DNA from: Gaeumannomyces sp. JS-464 | Taxonomy: Eukaryota > Ascomycota > Sordariomycetes > Magnaporthales > Magnaporthaceae | DNA: 64,000 bases | Assembly: GCA_002197995.1 (NCBI GenBank) | Contig: NGZR01000001.1 | Span: 4,464,001 to 4,528,000, forward strand | Direction of reading: 5' to 3' | Program-made: the position numbers and the translations under genes | The notes under the pieces: generated by a model | What the model was told of the DNA's origin: nothing | The model's input: only the letters and a program-made list of their open reading frames with translations | Database searches by the model: none | Shown: piece by piece, positions 55,382-64,000 of the stretch | How positions within the stretch are numbered: the stretch's first letter is position 1 | Layout of the letters: the number at the start of each line of letters is the position of its first letter

Positions 55382-56668
55382 TCAGCAACCGGCATGGTCA
55401 TCCCACTCATCGATGCGGAATCGGAACGTGACATCGCCCTGGCCTCGCTCGACCGGGTTGCCGTACTCGTCCCACAAGGACCGCTCGGTGTAGCGCACGT
55501 TGCCGTCCCAGTCTATCAAGATGATGGTCTGCCGCTGGGTGCCGTAGAGCCCGGTGGAGAAGCCCATGATCTGGTCCTGGTCTGTGGGCTTGTGCACGAC
55601 CGGGGTGGTCTCGGCCTTGGCCGCCACGGGCGTCAGCGGCCGACCCTTGGACGCCGGCGGGTTCAGTGCCGTCAGCCCCGCCGCCGCCTGGCCCTCCGCG
55701 ACCGTGCCGTTCGTTGTTGCTGGCGGCGCGGGCGCTGCGGCCGTCTCGGCGACGTTGTCGCGGCGGGCGGCCTCGTCAAACTCGGCCGTCTGGCGCCTGC
55801 GCTCCGCGTCGCCCAGGGGCGGGACGAAGATGGTGTGCTTGAGCAGGGGGATGTAGTCCATGAAGTTGGCCTCGTCTCCCTCGGGCAGGCGCGGCAGGGT
55901 GTCGGTGTCGAGGACGCCGTAGAGCGAGGCGACGAGCTGGTCCTCGGCCTTGCCGCCGCTGTTGCTGCTGTCGGCGGCGGCGTGGCGCGCCACGGCCTCG
56001 TCCAGCAGCGAGCGGCCGCGGTCGACCTTGGGCCAGGGCGGGCCGGCGGCGTCGAAGGCGGCGTTGCTCAGGCCGACCGTCTCGCCCCGCCGGGAGGCGA
56101 CGCGGGGCACCTTGTCCGGGTGCTCGCTGCGGTTGGAGATGATGACGAGCGGGTCGATGTCCCTGTCCGGGGATGCTGCCGCTTCTGGTGCCGCGCGCTT
56201 TTTCCTCCTGAGCTTGCCGCACGCCAGGCTGAAGCCGCCGACGCCCTTGACGCCGGGCCCGGAGAGGATGCGCTCGACGAACTCGTGCGTCCGCTCGGCC
56301 GGGTCGGCGCCCAGCCAGGCCGAGACGATGGCGCCGCGGGAGCGGACGCCGTGGACGGCGTGGGCGCCGCCCTCGTGTGGGTCCTCCTCGCGGTAGTTTG
56401 TCAGGCAGGCGAAGTTGCCGGACCGCGTGATGCCCAGCCAGGTGCCCCGCTCCGGGCGGTTCAGGTCTCGCGACGAGAGGATCACGGGCTCGCCTGCTGG
56501 TTGATTTTTGCTGCTGCCAGCGCCGCTGCTGTCGCCGTTGAGCGCCGTGTCGCTGTGCGGAGCCCACCAGTGCGGCCTCGAGGTGGGCCGCAGGATGAAC
56601 TCGTCGCGGTTGTTGACCACGATGAGTGCATAGTCAGGATGGCTCGTTGTGAGGAGCACTATACACAT
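55382..56668 (-). CDS. TANGO2 family protein (NRDE)
   Basis: TANGO2 proteins are implicated in heme trafficking and in Golgi/mitochondrial homeostasis; the biochemical role is debated. Intact single-exon gene, 428 residues. The N-terminus MCIVLLTTSHPDYALIVVNN continues RDEF, giving the conserved NRDE motif and the N-terminal Cys2 of the Ntn-hydrolase-like fold. Next are RPERGTWLGITRSGNFACLT and NYREE, VGGFSLACGKL and IISNRSEHPDKVPRV. A low-complexity Ala/Pro/Thr insert lies at about residues 290-350. The C-terminus reads GLYGTQRQTIILIDWDGNVR plus YTERSLWD, typical of the fungal family. The very GC-rich sequence makes a long open frame on the opposite strand, which is a shadow. Confidence 0.93.
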   Translation of the reverse strand: MCIVLLTTSHPDYALIVVNNRDEFILRPTSRPHWWAPHSDTALNGDSSGAGSSKNQPAGEPVILSSRDLNRPERGTWLGITRSGNFACLTNYREEDPHEGGAHAVHGVRSRGAIVSAWLGADPAERTHEFVERILSGPGVKGVGGFSLACGKLRRKKRAAPEAAASPDRDIDPLVIISNRSEHPDKVPRVASRRGETVGLSNAAFDAAGPPWPKVDRGRSLLDEAVARHAAADSSNSGGKAEDQLVASLYGVLDTDTLPRLPEGDEANFMDYIPLLKHTIFVPPLGDAERRRQTAEFDEAARRDNVAETAAAPAPPATTNGTVAEGQAAAGLTALNPPASKGRPLTPVAAKAETTPVVHKPTDQDQIMGFSTGLYGTQRQTIILIDWDGNVRYTERSLWDEYGNPVERGQGDVTFRFRIDEWDDHAGC

Positions 56669-57977
56669 GGTGTGTGTGTGTATGTGCTAGCAGCTGCGTC
56701 GACACGTAGATGTTGTAGATATTTTATGCGGGTATGGATGTATGTGTGTCCGTGCTTGGATGGGAAATAGATAGGTAGGTAGAAGAGGCTGGTTTTCTTC
56801 TATCGTTTTCTGAGATCTCCGATTCCGGTGTCGGTCAGAGTGCACGTCAGAGCTGGTGCTTGAGCGTATTGCTTTTTGTTGACGGGTGGAGGTTGTTAGT
56901 CGGTGTATGCAGGGCTAAATAAGGCAAACTCAAAAAAGCAAACGCGAAAAATGGAATGTCCGTTGCGTTAGTTTAAAAGCACGTTCAGGGGCCGGAGAGG
57001 GCCGCCGCTGGCTCGGGGCCGTTCTCGCAGTGCATCGGATCGACCCAGGCTTGGATCTGCTGATGGTCCATCGGCCCAGAACCGACGGCCGGGCTCAGGT
57101 GAGCGCGAGGGTGCTGGCCGGGATGAGGCGGAGCGAGGAGGCAGCACCACCGCTGCCATCCACCCATCCCATCAAACGGGCTATTACGCAAAGCTTGAAT
57201 GTTGCAATCTGCTTGTAAAAAGCCGTGCAGCATTACACGGTGTGCGGTGTCTTTTGCCGCGGCCCGAATTATGCGTTTTTTTTTTCGATTTATGTGGATG
57301 CGAGCTGCTTGGCCGTCAGTGTTGGCGCTTGTCGTCTTGTAAGTGCATCCCCCCAATTGGAGCACGTCGAGGGGTTGCGGCTCACGGAGCCAGTCGGGCC
57401 AGCGGCACCCCTCAGTGGACATTTCGCCGAAAGCCGCTACCACAGCAGCACTGACGCCTAACCCGCCCCGCAAATACTTGACGGCTGAATGTCGTGGGGA
57501 GCACATGCGTGCGGGAAGAAAAGAAAGAAGAAAAAAGCGCCACGCCTCATTGCCTTGGCACAAAAAACGCACACAAAAAAAGTCACACGACTAGACGACC
57601 ACGCCATCACGCTTTTTTCTCAACCATGGAAGCAGGGTAGTGCCGAATCTCAACGCTGGCATGGAGATCTCTCAGCCAGCAGCGAGAAGAGGTCACAATC
57701 TTGACATCCTCTGGGCCACGAAAAGGCGGGAACTGCGCCTATTTGGGAAACATGGCCCCATTTCAGGATTCCCAATCCCAGCCAAGCCAGCTCACCACCG
57801 CCTACAGCCTGCATGCACTCTGGCCTCTGGACCCTTTCTTTCGCTTGCCCCGCCTCTTGCCCATTTGGATCCCAGTTGGTTCACCTCACAGCGCCGAGCA
57901 GAAAGCGATCTCGGAAAAGAAAGAGAGAAAAAAAAAAACAGAACAACACACGCACGCAGCAACAGTCGTGAACCAGA
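56669..57977. other. Intergenic, no gene seen
   Basis: Holds a short TG/TATG microsatellite at 56670-56685 (promoter of TANGO2) and A runs near 57.5 and 57.93 kb. Confidence 0.5.
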
Positions 57978-58843
57978 TCAGGGGTTGCCAGGAGAGCCGT
58001 CAGCATCCCTGCCGCTGTCGAATCCAGGCGCGCCGCCGCTGCCCCGCGCCCTATCGATGTTGCCTTGGAAGGTGGCGTCCTTGATGGCGATGGTGGCCTT
58101 GCCAAAGTCGTGGGCGAACAGCCGGTCGCGCAGCGCGACGCTGGGGAACCCGTTGTACGAAATGAGCGCGCCCCGGAACCACACGCCCTTGTGGTTTTCG
58201 ATAGCTTCGTCGGCCGCGCTCGCGAAGCGGAAGCAGTGCGTGCTGAGCCCGTCCTTGTGGTACACCATCTTGGGATGCGTGCCGCCGTCCCAGCGCACGT
58301 CGGACGCCGCGCGCGTCTCGTAGCCGCCGTGCTGTGACGCCGCCACCAGCCGGGCCTCGTCGCCCTGCACGAACACGGCGACGTGCTCCCAGTCGTGCCG
58401 GTGCCCGCCCACGTCGATAAAGTAGGGGGTGGACACGTCCTTCTCGAAGTAGTATGCGTACAAGTAAACGCACCAGCCGTTGTTACACCTCTGTCGGCTG
58501 TAAACGTTATTGTTGTCCAGGTCGCTGGCGTCGCGGCAGCCCCCTGCCAGGCTCGTGAAGTAGTTGTCAAGGCCCGGGTTGATGTCCCGTTGGCGCCAAT
58601 GGCTGGAGTGTTGTAGCAGCCGTCCGTGTCAAAGTCCAGTGACGGCTGCCACTTCAGATCTGCGGCCGTGGCCTTTTGCGGCAGCGCTGCCGGCGGGTCG
58701 CGCCGTAGGAGCTGGTGGTAGAGCGGCCTCGCTTCTTCGGGCAGCGCTACCGGCTTAGCCACGGCTATTGGAACCAGGACAGCGAAGAGAGTGGCGACAC
58801 CGCCAGCCGTGGTACTGAGCCCGCTTAGCTTCATGTCGTCCAA
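57978..58843 (-). CDS. NPP1/necrosis-inducing-like secreted protein (NLP), frame interrupted
   Basis: NLPs are secreted proteins; many cause necrosis in dicot plants by binding sphingolipids, others are not toxic. The reverse-strand frame begins at 58843 or at a second Met at 58834 and has an N-terminal hydrophobic signal-peptide-like segment (residues ~12-30). The core, in another frame from about 58470 down to 57978, contains the heptapeptide GHRHDWE, the family hallmark that includes the metal-binding residues, and a C-terminal part ending at a stop at 57978. The N-terminal and core frames do not connect directly across about 58470-58590; a frame error or an unresolved intron could be responsible. 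Whether the copy is functional cannot be told from this sequence. No neighbouring virulence genes are seen. Confidence 0.8.
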
Positions 58844-59814
58844 CTGTGAAGTCAGGAAAAGGTAGCGAAACTACTTAAGTGCGCCATAACTGGACCTGGG
58901 CCAACAAACCTAGAGCGGCGTCCTTGAACCCTTTTAAAACGATGGCATGAGCTATTCGCAGGCGTATATTTCAGCCCTCATGGGCTAAGCCCCGCGATAC
59001 CTAGCATTCCTACCCACCCAGCGTTGCAGCACGAACCAAACAGGATGATGAGCTTACCCGGACTTGGAAGGTGCTAGATCCTTAACTTGGAATTCCAATA
59101 TCCTGGCACACATGCTCGCCATGATAGGCCGCAGCAGGCTGCGCAACGGTTTGGTTTCCTGTCAGCGCCATACATCAGGGTCCCGTTGGCCAGTGAGGCT
59201 GCCATATGCTCTTCTAGGAATACATGATTCGCTCCAGGGCTAATGCCCACCACTAGGACCAATTCGACGTCCCAATTCGATCAAAGCGATTCCGGAAATA
59301 CTGGACCTCAATAATTAGGCCAAGAATCACTCAGCGCGACGGCCGCAATGAATTCCTGCTCGGCTCTTCCCAGGTCGCCAGTACATCATTTTCGTGTCAC
59401 ACCGCATGCTAGGTTATGGACAGGTGGCCAGAAGCAGATCTCGTCACCATCCATGCTACCGAAATCCTTGGCTCGGAACTCCCTGAACGAAAATTGATTC
59501 CGTATTCATGGAAATTTATCGCTTCGTAGGGACACAATATGGAGCTATGTATGGATAGCAGCAGATCGTAGATGGAGGTGTGGATTTGATCAAATGCCAT
59601 GCCAATATGACACCATGTCCTTTGTCTAGCTTCCTTGGATATCGTACCCGAGTGAAGATAAATCTTTTGGTATTGGATCACCCCTTTTGGACTCGTCCAT
59701 GGGATGGCCTCTTTTTGCTTCTCCGTCCAAGCCCGGTCCTCGCCAGCGAGCCGATATCTGTCATCACTGCCGCATAACTAAATTGACCCGAGTTTCCCAC
59801 GGCCTGGCGACACG
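58844..59814. other. Intergenic, no gene seen
   Basis: Upstream of the NLP gene. Only short non-conserved frames; GC content drops compared with the rest of the window. Confidence 0.5.
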
Positions 59815-59964
59815 ATGCCTGTCCTCTCCCTGCATGTCGACAACCATATCCTTGACAGGATTTGGATCGGGCTGGTTGGCCTAGAGTTCCTTATTGTCTT
59901 TTTGGTCGTACTGGTTATCCTGGTCAGGAAGTTCAAGCGAACCAAGCAGCACGTCCAACGATAA
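59815..59964 (+). CDS. Candidate 49-residue single-pass membrane peptide
   Basis: A short open frame (ATG in CACGATGCC, stop TAA) reads MPVLSLHVDNHILDRIWIGL, continues as a single strongly hydrophobic stretch of about 20 residues (LVGLEFLIVFLVVLVILV) and ends in a basic tail (RKFKRTKQHVQR). The polar-N, TM, Lys/Arg-rich-C layout looks like a type I or tail-anchored small membrane protein. No homologue is recognised. It could instead be an exon of a longer gene, or chance. Confidence 0.35.
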   Translation: MPVLSLHVDNHILDRIWIGLVGLEFLIVFLVVLVILVRKFKRTKQHVQR

Positions 59965-60278
59965 ACCAATTCGATACACTCGCTTTCCTTTACGAACACC
60001 AACATGATCCAATGCTCGCCACCGAATACTCTATCCTCCCGAGCTCCTATAAACAGCGGCCAACCTATATCAATGTCACCACGCCATCGGCTAGGAAATC
60101 CGAGAGAAAAAGTCAAACGGTCATCCACCATGCCCAGCTTATTGAAGCCATAAGCTCATCGGGGACGTGACGTCCCTCGCGGACACTCGGCGCTTAGAGT
60201 GCCACATTTGAGCGAGCTACTTGGACCATAGTCATAGCAGCCGCCCGAATAGCTACACTCGTACCTAAAGTCCAGCTT

Positions 60279-60626
60279 TCAGCGTCGCCCTATCCAACGA
60301 GCTCTGGATCGGCTGGGTGGGTGTTTCGAAACCAACTGCGGAGCAGGAGCAGCATGTATAGGGGCCAGGCTCCCTGGACACGGATAATGCGGGTAAAGGG
60401 TTCGCAAGCCAAAGGAAACTACCCACAAATGAGTATCGACACGGCCTTCCCTAATAAGGTAGGCACCATTGCTGATGAGGACGCAGTTGCCGCAGATAAG
60501 GCCAGGGCCAGGGTAGCCGTAGCACTTGCAGCTATAACCACCGCCCGTCTGGCGCGCCTGGATGTCTACCACCTCGGAGGCGGACGCGGATGTCAGGAGG
60601 AGAAGGAGAGCGTTGATGGGCCTCAT
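60279..60626 (-). CDS. Candidate small secreted Cys-containing protein
   Basis: The frame begins MRPINALLLLLTSASASEVV, a plausible signal peptide, followed by a possible KEX2-like site (QAR) and GGGYSCKCYGYPGPGLICGN with Cys pairs CxC and CxxC. The remaining ~70 codons (to 60279) look non-conserved. A GTGCCT donor near 60474 might start an intron, so the 3' end is uncertain. Small size and Cys pairs resemble effector-type proteins, but there is no homology support. Confidence 0.4.
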   Translation of the reverse strand: MRPINALLLLLTSASASEVVDIQARQTGGGYSCKCYGYPGPGLICGNCVLISNGAYLIREGRVDTHLWVVSFGLRTLYPHYPCPGSLAPIHAAPAPQLVSKHPPSRSRARWIGRR

Positions 60627-62692
60627 GATTTGATACGTCGGTATGGCTTCGCGGTGTTTGAACTAGAGGTCAGGAGCGGTGTCCAAGATATAGACAAGGC
60701 ACGGGCACTGTTCTTGCTAGCCCATTTACCCCACAGTGACTGATGTTGGCCGGCAAGAGCATTAAATACTTGTTCTGTTGTTTAGGTAACAGGAGGAAAT
60801 CCTACGACGAGGCGGCTAACGTACCCATGAAGCGAGTGGCACAGGCCGCGATGATATATTGCGTGCATTGCACTAAGATATGATGCTCGGGAGTCCTAGC
60901 CGGATCTGATGTCATTTCTGTAGCTATTTCCATCAATTCCGTCCTTGGAAGTATTTCGATGTTCAAAGAGGTCATGAGTTAAGGATTTATCTAGACAGAT
61001 ATCCCTGGAGGCGAATATTAGAGTATGCGCAGGTTAGGCCGACAAGTTCTGAAGAAGTTTACCGATTCGCTTGCTTCCACAAGTTAATAGCTGCACCCGG
61101 CATATTGAGACACAATTGGCCCGGTCATTCCAAGCCGGATGTGCCAGGTCTGCCCGTTGGCTATGGAGAGGCAACCCGACATGGCTTCGTGAGCTTTGAA
61201 ACATTGGCAGAGTGGCGTGGTTGCGGGACCGGGACTGGCCTGTGGCCACTTCTCATGCAGTGCGGGGGAAGCTCATTCGTGCAGAAACGCCACCTGCATG
61301 GCCAACCTCATGCCATTCTCCCTTGTTTGCTCACCGCTGGCAGCCGACCCAGAATGCAAAGCAACATGGACAACTGCGAGCTATTGATTATTGTAACCAA
61401 ATCGCGTCTGAGCAAGTTCTGAAGCTGTTGCTTCTCTCCCACCCAAAGTCGGAGCCGTGACGAGGCAGCTGGCAGCAAAGAGGGGACTCTCGAGCAAAGT
61501 GCCGTGCAATGATCCACTTCCCCAGGTTTCCCCAGACCAGCAGCGCTGAGGCGGCACAGGCACGCCCATGCACTAAGCCGCTGTGGGCAAGCCGCGACAG
61601 CGCCGGCCCCTCTCCAGTGCGCTCCGCGAGTGGGTTCTCAGGGCATCCATCGACCTGCGGGCGGGTCTGGCGGCCCCGCAGGTGGTGTGAGCTCGCTGCT
61701 TTGAGTTCTGGCCATGTCATTCAAGAGCAGGCAGCAGTCACCAGCGACGGCGCGCGATCGGCGCCGGGCGCGTACCATCCATCAAGTGATGCGTCAAGTG
61801 ATCCTGTCGTTACCCCGCCCGGGCAGCGCTCACGCAAGGATGCTGGCCAGAGAACCTGCTGATGAGCACGCCAGGAAACGGGCACCCCGGACAATGCGCA
61901 GGCGGCCATGCGTGCGCAGCTCAGCTCCAGAGCGAGGTACCGCGTGCACACACTACAAAAGGGGAATGCACCCGGGTCACTTTTGCTACCTCGAGAGGGA
62001 TTCCATGCTCGCTTCGCCTAACAGATCAAAGTACCTGAGCTGCCTGCCGCCTTGCGTAAGCATTTGATCGTATACGCACTCCCGGATTGTCCGTTACTTT
62101 TGCCAGCCAATTGCATGCACGTCTGAGAGCAGAGCTCCAGTCCCCTGTACCTCAGCACCTCCCCAGCCAAACAGCAGCTGAAGGTACGTCCTGTCACGCC
62201 GCCTTATGCGTCCCTCTCGGTCGAGTGGTAGCTTCCCGAAACCAGGCCGTGCCAGCCCCTCTCTTGCCCCCTCCTCCTCCTCCCACCCTTCTTTTACTTC
62301 CCCTCTTTGCCAACCCAAACCGTCTTCCATCCTCTTCCCCTCCTCTCCCCATCCATCTCTTCCTGTTTCCAATCTCTAGTATCTCACACTCTCGGCCTAC
62401 CACAGCAATCCGACAGACACAAGAAGTCGAACGACATCCAAGGTAGTCAGCCAACCACACCTTTCTGCCCCCATTTTCCTTTGACCGGGTAGCAAAGCCA
62501 GCGTCGGGACCGGCGCGCTTTGTTTGCCTTGTAGCCCCTCCCTCTCTCGTCTCTGCTCTCCCCAGTTCTTCCCAATCCCCCATCCTCAACTAACATCCTT
62601 CCCTACCATCTTCAGTCCGGACAAGTCGTACGATCTTGTCCTCTCCAAACCCCGCAGCATTAGCTACAACACAACCAACCTCACCAGTCAAC
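60627..62692. other. Intergenic and pyrimidine-rich leader
   Basis: No supported gene. The part 62.26-62.60 kb is very C/T-rich (CTCCTCCTCC type) and is the likely 5' leader/promoter of the DUF6699 gene. Confidence 0.5.
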
Positions 62693-63549
62693 ATGACGGA
62701 ACCATTGTCCAAGGTCGACTCCGCCGTCCAGGGTCTGTCCCCGTCTCCTCCGAAAGCGGTTAAGGGCAACCGGAGACAGAGCTCAGCGGCCGCGAGCGGC
62801 GTCTTCAACATCAAGGACCTCGGTACGTCTGTCCTCCCATAGGCGCACCAATTGCCCGAACCACCTGATGTCTTGACGTCTCCCCCTCCTCCCACCCTTG
62901 CCAATCCGTCCCCACCGGTAGTTAGTTATCTCGATCGTCGACTAACACAACACCACACCAGAGGAGGAGGGAACCGAGATCCAGATCGCCAAGGAAACCC
63001 AAAAGACAGGGTGGTAAGTTTGCCTCGCTTGCTTTGGTGCCATCCCGCTCGTGCCTGCGTCGGCAACGGCTGCTCCCGATCCCCCATGTTGGGCTGGTTG
63101 CTGATTCGATGCCAACCTCTCCTTCCCCACAGGAAGATCAACACCTCGCCATCGACAGTCGAAGACAAGGAACTACTGAAGAAGCTCCTCACCACTCCGC
63201 CAATCAAGAAGATTGACCTGCACTTCCCGCTCGGCCTCGAGGTCACTGCACGCAACCTCAAGGGCGTCACCATCAAGGATGCGCTAGACGCCATCCACAA
63301 GGCATACAAGAAGCGGGTTAGTTCTCAACCCCCATCTGGGGCGACCATGCATTTGTCTTTCGGGTTGGCTAACTGCGTGTCCTTTTTCAACTACAGGCTG
63401 ACGACGAGCTCGACCAACCATACCTGGCCGGCTTCGAGTGGGACAAGGAGGAGTGCTGGACACGGCTCATCGTGCACCTTTCCAAGGACAGCACCGGGGA
63501 GCGGAACATCGGCGGCGGTAAGAAGAAGAAGAAGAACACCGAGGAGTAG
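62693..63549 (+). CDS. DUF6699-like fungal protein
   Basis: Four exons: 62693-62822, 62962-63013, 63133-63316 and 63397-63549. Introns are 139, 119 and 80 bp with GTACGT, GTAAGT and GTTAGT donors and CCAG, ACAG and ACAG acceptors. The sum is 519 nt, a 172-residue protein with consistent phases. The N-terminus MTEPLSKVDSAVQGLSPSPP is followed by a Lys/Arg/Ser linker (KAVKGNRRQSSAAASGVFNI). The conserved core is PPIKKIDLHFPLGLEVTARN, LKGVTIKDALDAIHKAYKKR, DDELDQPYLAGFEWDKEECW, and it ends in a Lys-rich tail (GGGKKKKKNTEE). The core pattern fits the DUF6699 family common in fungi, of unknown function. The gene is undamaged. Confidence 0.85.
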
Positions 63550-64000
63550 ATGAAAAGTACCATGCTCTGGGTTCGCCGTTGCGCCTGACTAGGGCGGATC
63601 GACGGCAACCCTTGGTACCTGATCAGCACGAGACTGAGCTCCACTCCATGGCGTTGCCTCTCCAGTTCTTCCCCTGGGATTGGGGTCGGCACCGTATCAA
63701 ACCAATCAAACCAATCACCTAAATCAATTCACACAATCACTATCTTGGAGAGTAATTATGTCCCAAAGAACCCGACATGTGATGAATTCGGTGTCCGACG
63801 AGGTTGTTGATTGATCTTCGTCTCGATGCGCTTTGTCCATGTCAGATTGGATGCTTGCGTCAAGCATGAGACTCTGGGATCGTGGCTGGCACTGTAACTA
63901 TGGCGTCATGGGAGAGGGGGCGGGCTTCCAGTGGAGAGCGTTTGAGCATTGTGGCTGGGGCCGCCAAGACGATGGTTGGGCGGTTTACATAACCGACGGA
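63550..64000. other. 3' flank, no gene seen
   Basis: Downstream of the DUF6699 gene to the window end. An AACCAATCAAACCAATCA repeat lies near 63699. Confidence 0.5.

Noticed and set aside
55394..56770. A 458-codon open frame on the + strand
   Set aside because: Exact shadow of the TANGO2 gene in GC-rich sequence; its translation is Gly/Arg/Ala/Val low complexity without a domain.
1..64000. tRNA or rRNA genes
   Set aside because: Visual scanning found no convincing A-box/B-box pairs with cloverleaf potential and no rRNA-like sequence; a dedicated tRNA search would be needed to exclude intron-containing tRNAs.

Overview
The window is nuclear DNA of a filamentous ascomycete (Pezizomycotina), most likely a Sordariomycete. 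The signs are short introns (about 55-190 bp) with GTRNGT donors, CTRAY branch points and YAG acceptors, CCAAAATGG-type start contexts, pyrimidine-rich leaders, a Zn2Cys6 regulator, F-box proteins with CxxC clusters, DUF8035/DUF6699/HAM1-like families and an NPP1-type secreted protein. Nothing in the sequence fixes the species.

Layout. 1.5-7.0 kb: an SDR/epimerase-like protein, a transaldolase and a HAM1-like (DUF4449) lipid-binding-type protein, all forward. 7.0-11.5 kb: gene-poor. 11.5-14.1 kb: a secreted repeat protein built of VTQT and Pro/His/Met repeats. 15.2-16.9 kb (reverse): a protein with two F-box/zinc modules. 17.9-24.9 kb: fumarylacetoacetase, a Zn2Cys6 transcription factor and a two-domain CENP-V/GFA protein. 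26.0-30.7 kb: an F-box protein, then reverse genes for an AIF/FSP1-like oxidoreductase and a GNAT acetyltransferase. 32.7-34.4 kb (reverse): an RS-rich DUF8035 protein. 37.8-40.4 kb (reverse): a seven-exon copper amine oxidase. 41.3-42.75 kb: a repeat island with two LTR-like copies, a 27-bp minisatellite and other repeats. 43.7-47.6 kb: an F-box protein and a polytopic membrane protein. 47.9-51.1 kb: a HotDog thioesterase (eight exons, reverse) divergent from TFIIH subunit TFB2. 52.1-54.7 kb: an orphan membrane protein. 55.4-56.7 kb (reverse): TANGO2. 58.0-60.6 kb: an NPP1-type gene and two small candidate genes. 62.7-63.5 kb: a four-exon DUF6699 protein.

Most genes are unrelated housekeeping or accessory functions, and no biosynthetic cluster is visible. 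Local pairs that may matter are fumarylacetoacetase with the adjacent Zn2Cys6 regulator, and the thioesterase/TFB2 divergent pair.

A pervasive property is that many conserved genes change reading frame by one base without losing protein similarity, often at short A or G runs. Splicing plus one or two restored bases gives exactly integral reading frames in several genes (amine oxidase, AIF-like, HAM1-like, both disrupted F-box genes). This points to homopolymer undercalls in the assembly rather than gene decay. The transaldolase, with about eight shifts, could be a real pseudogene. Coordinates of frame-disrupted genes span the whole locus.
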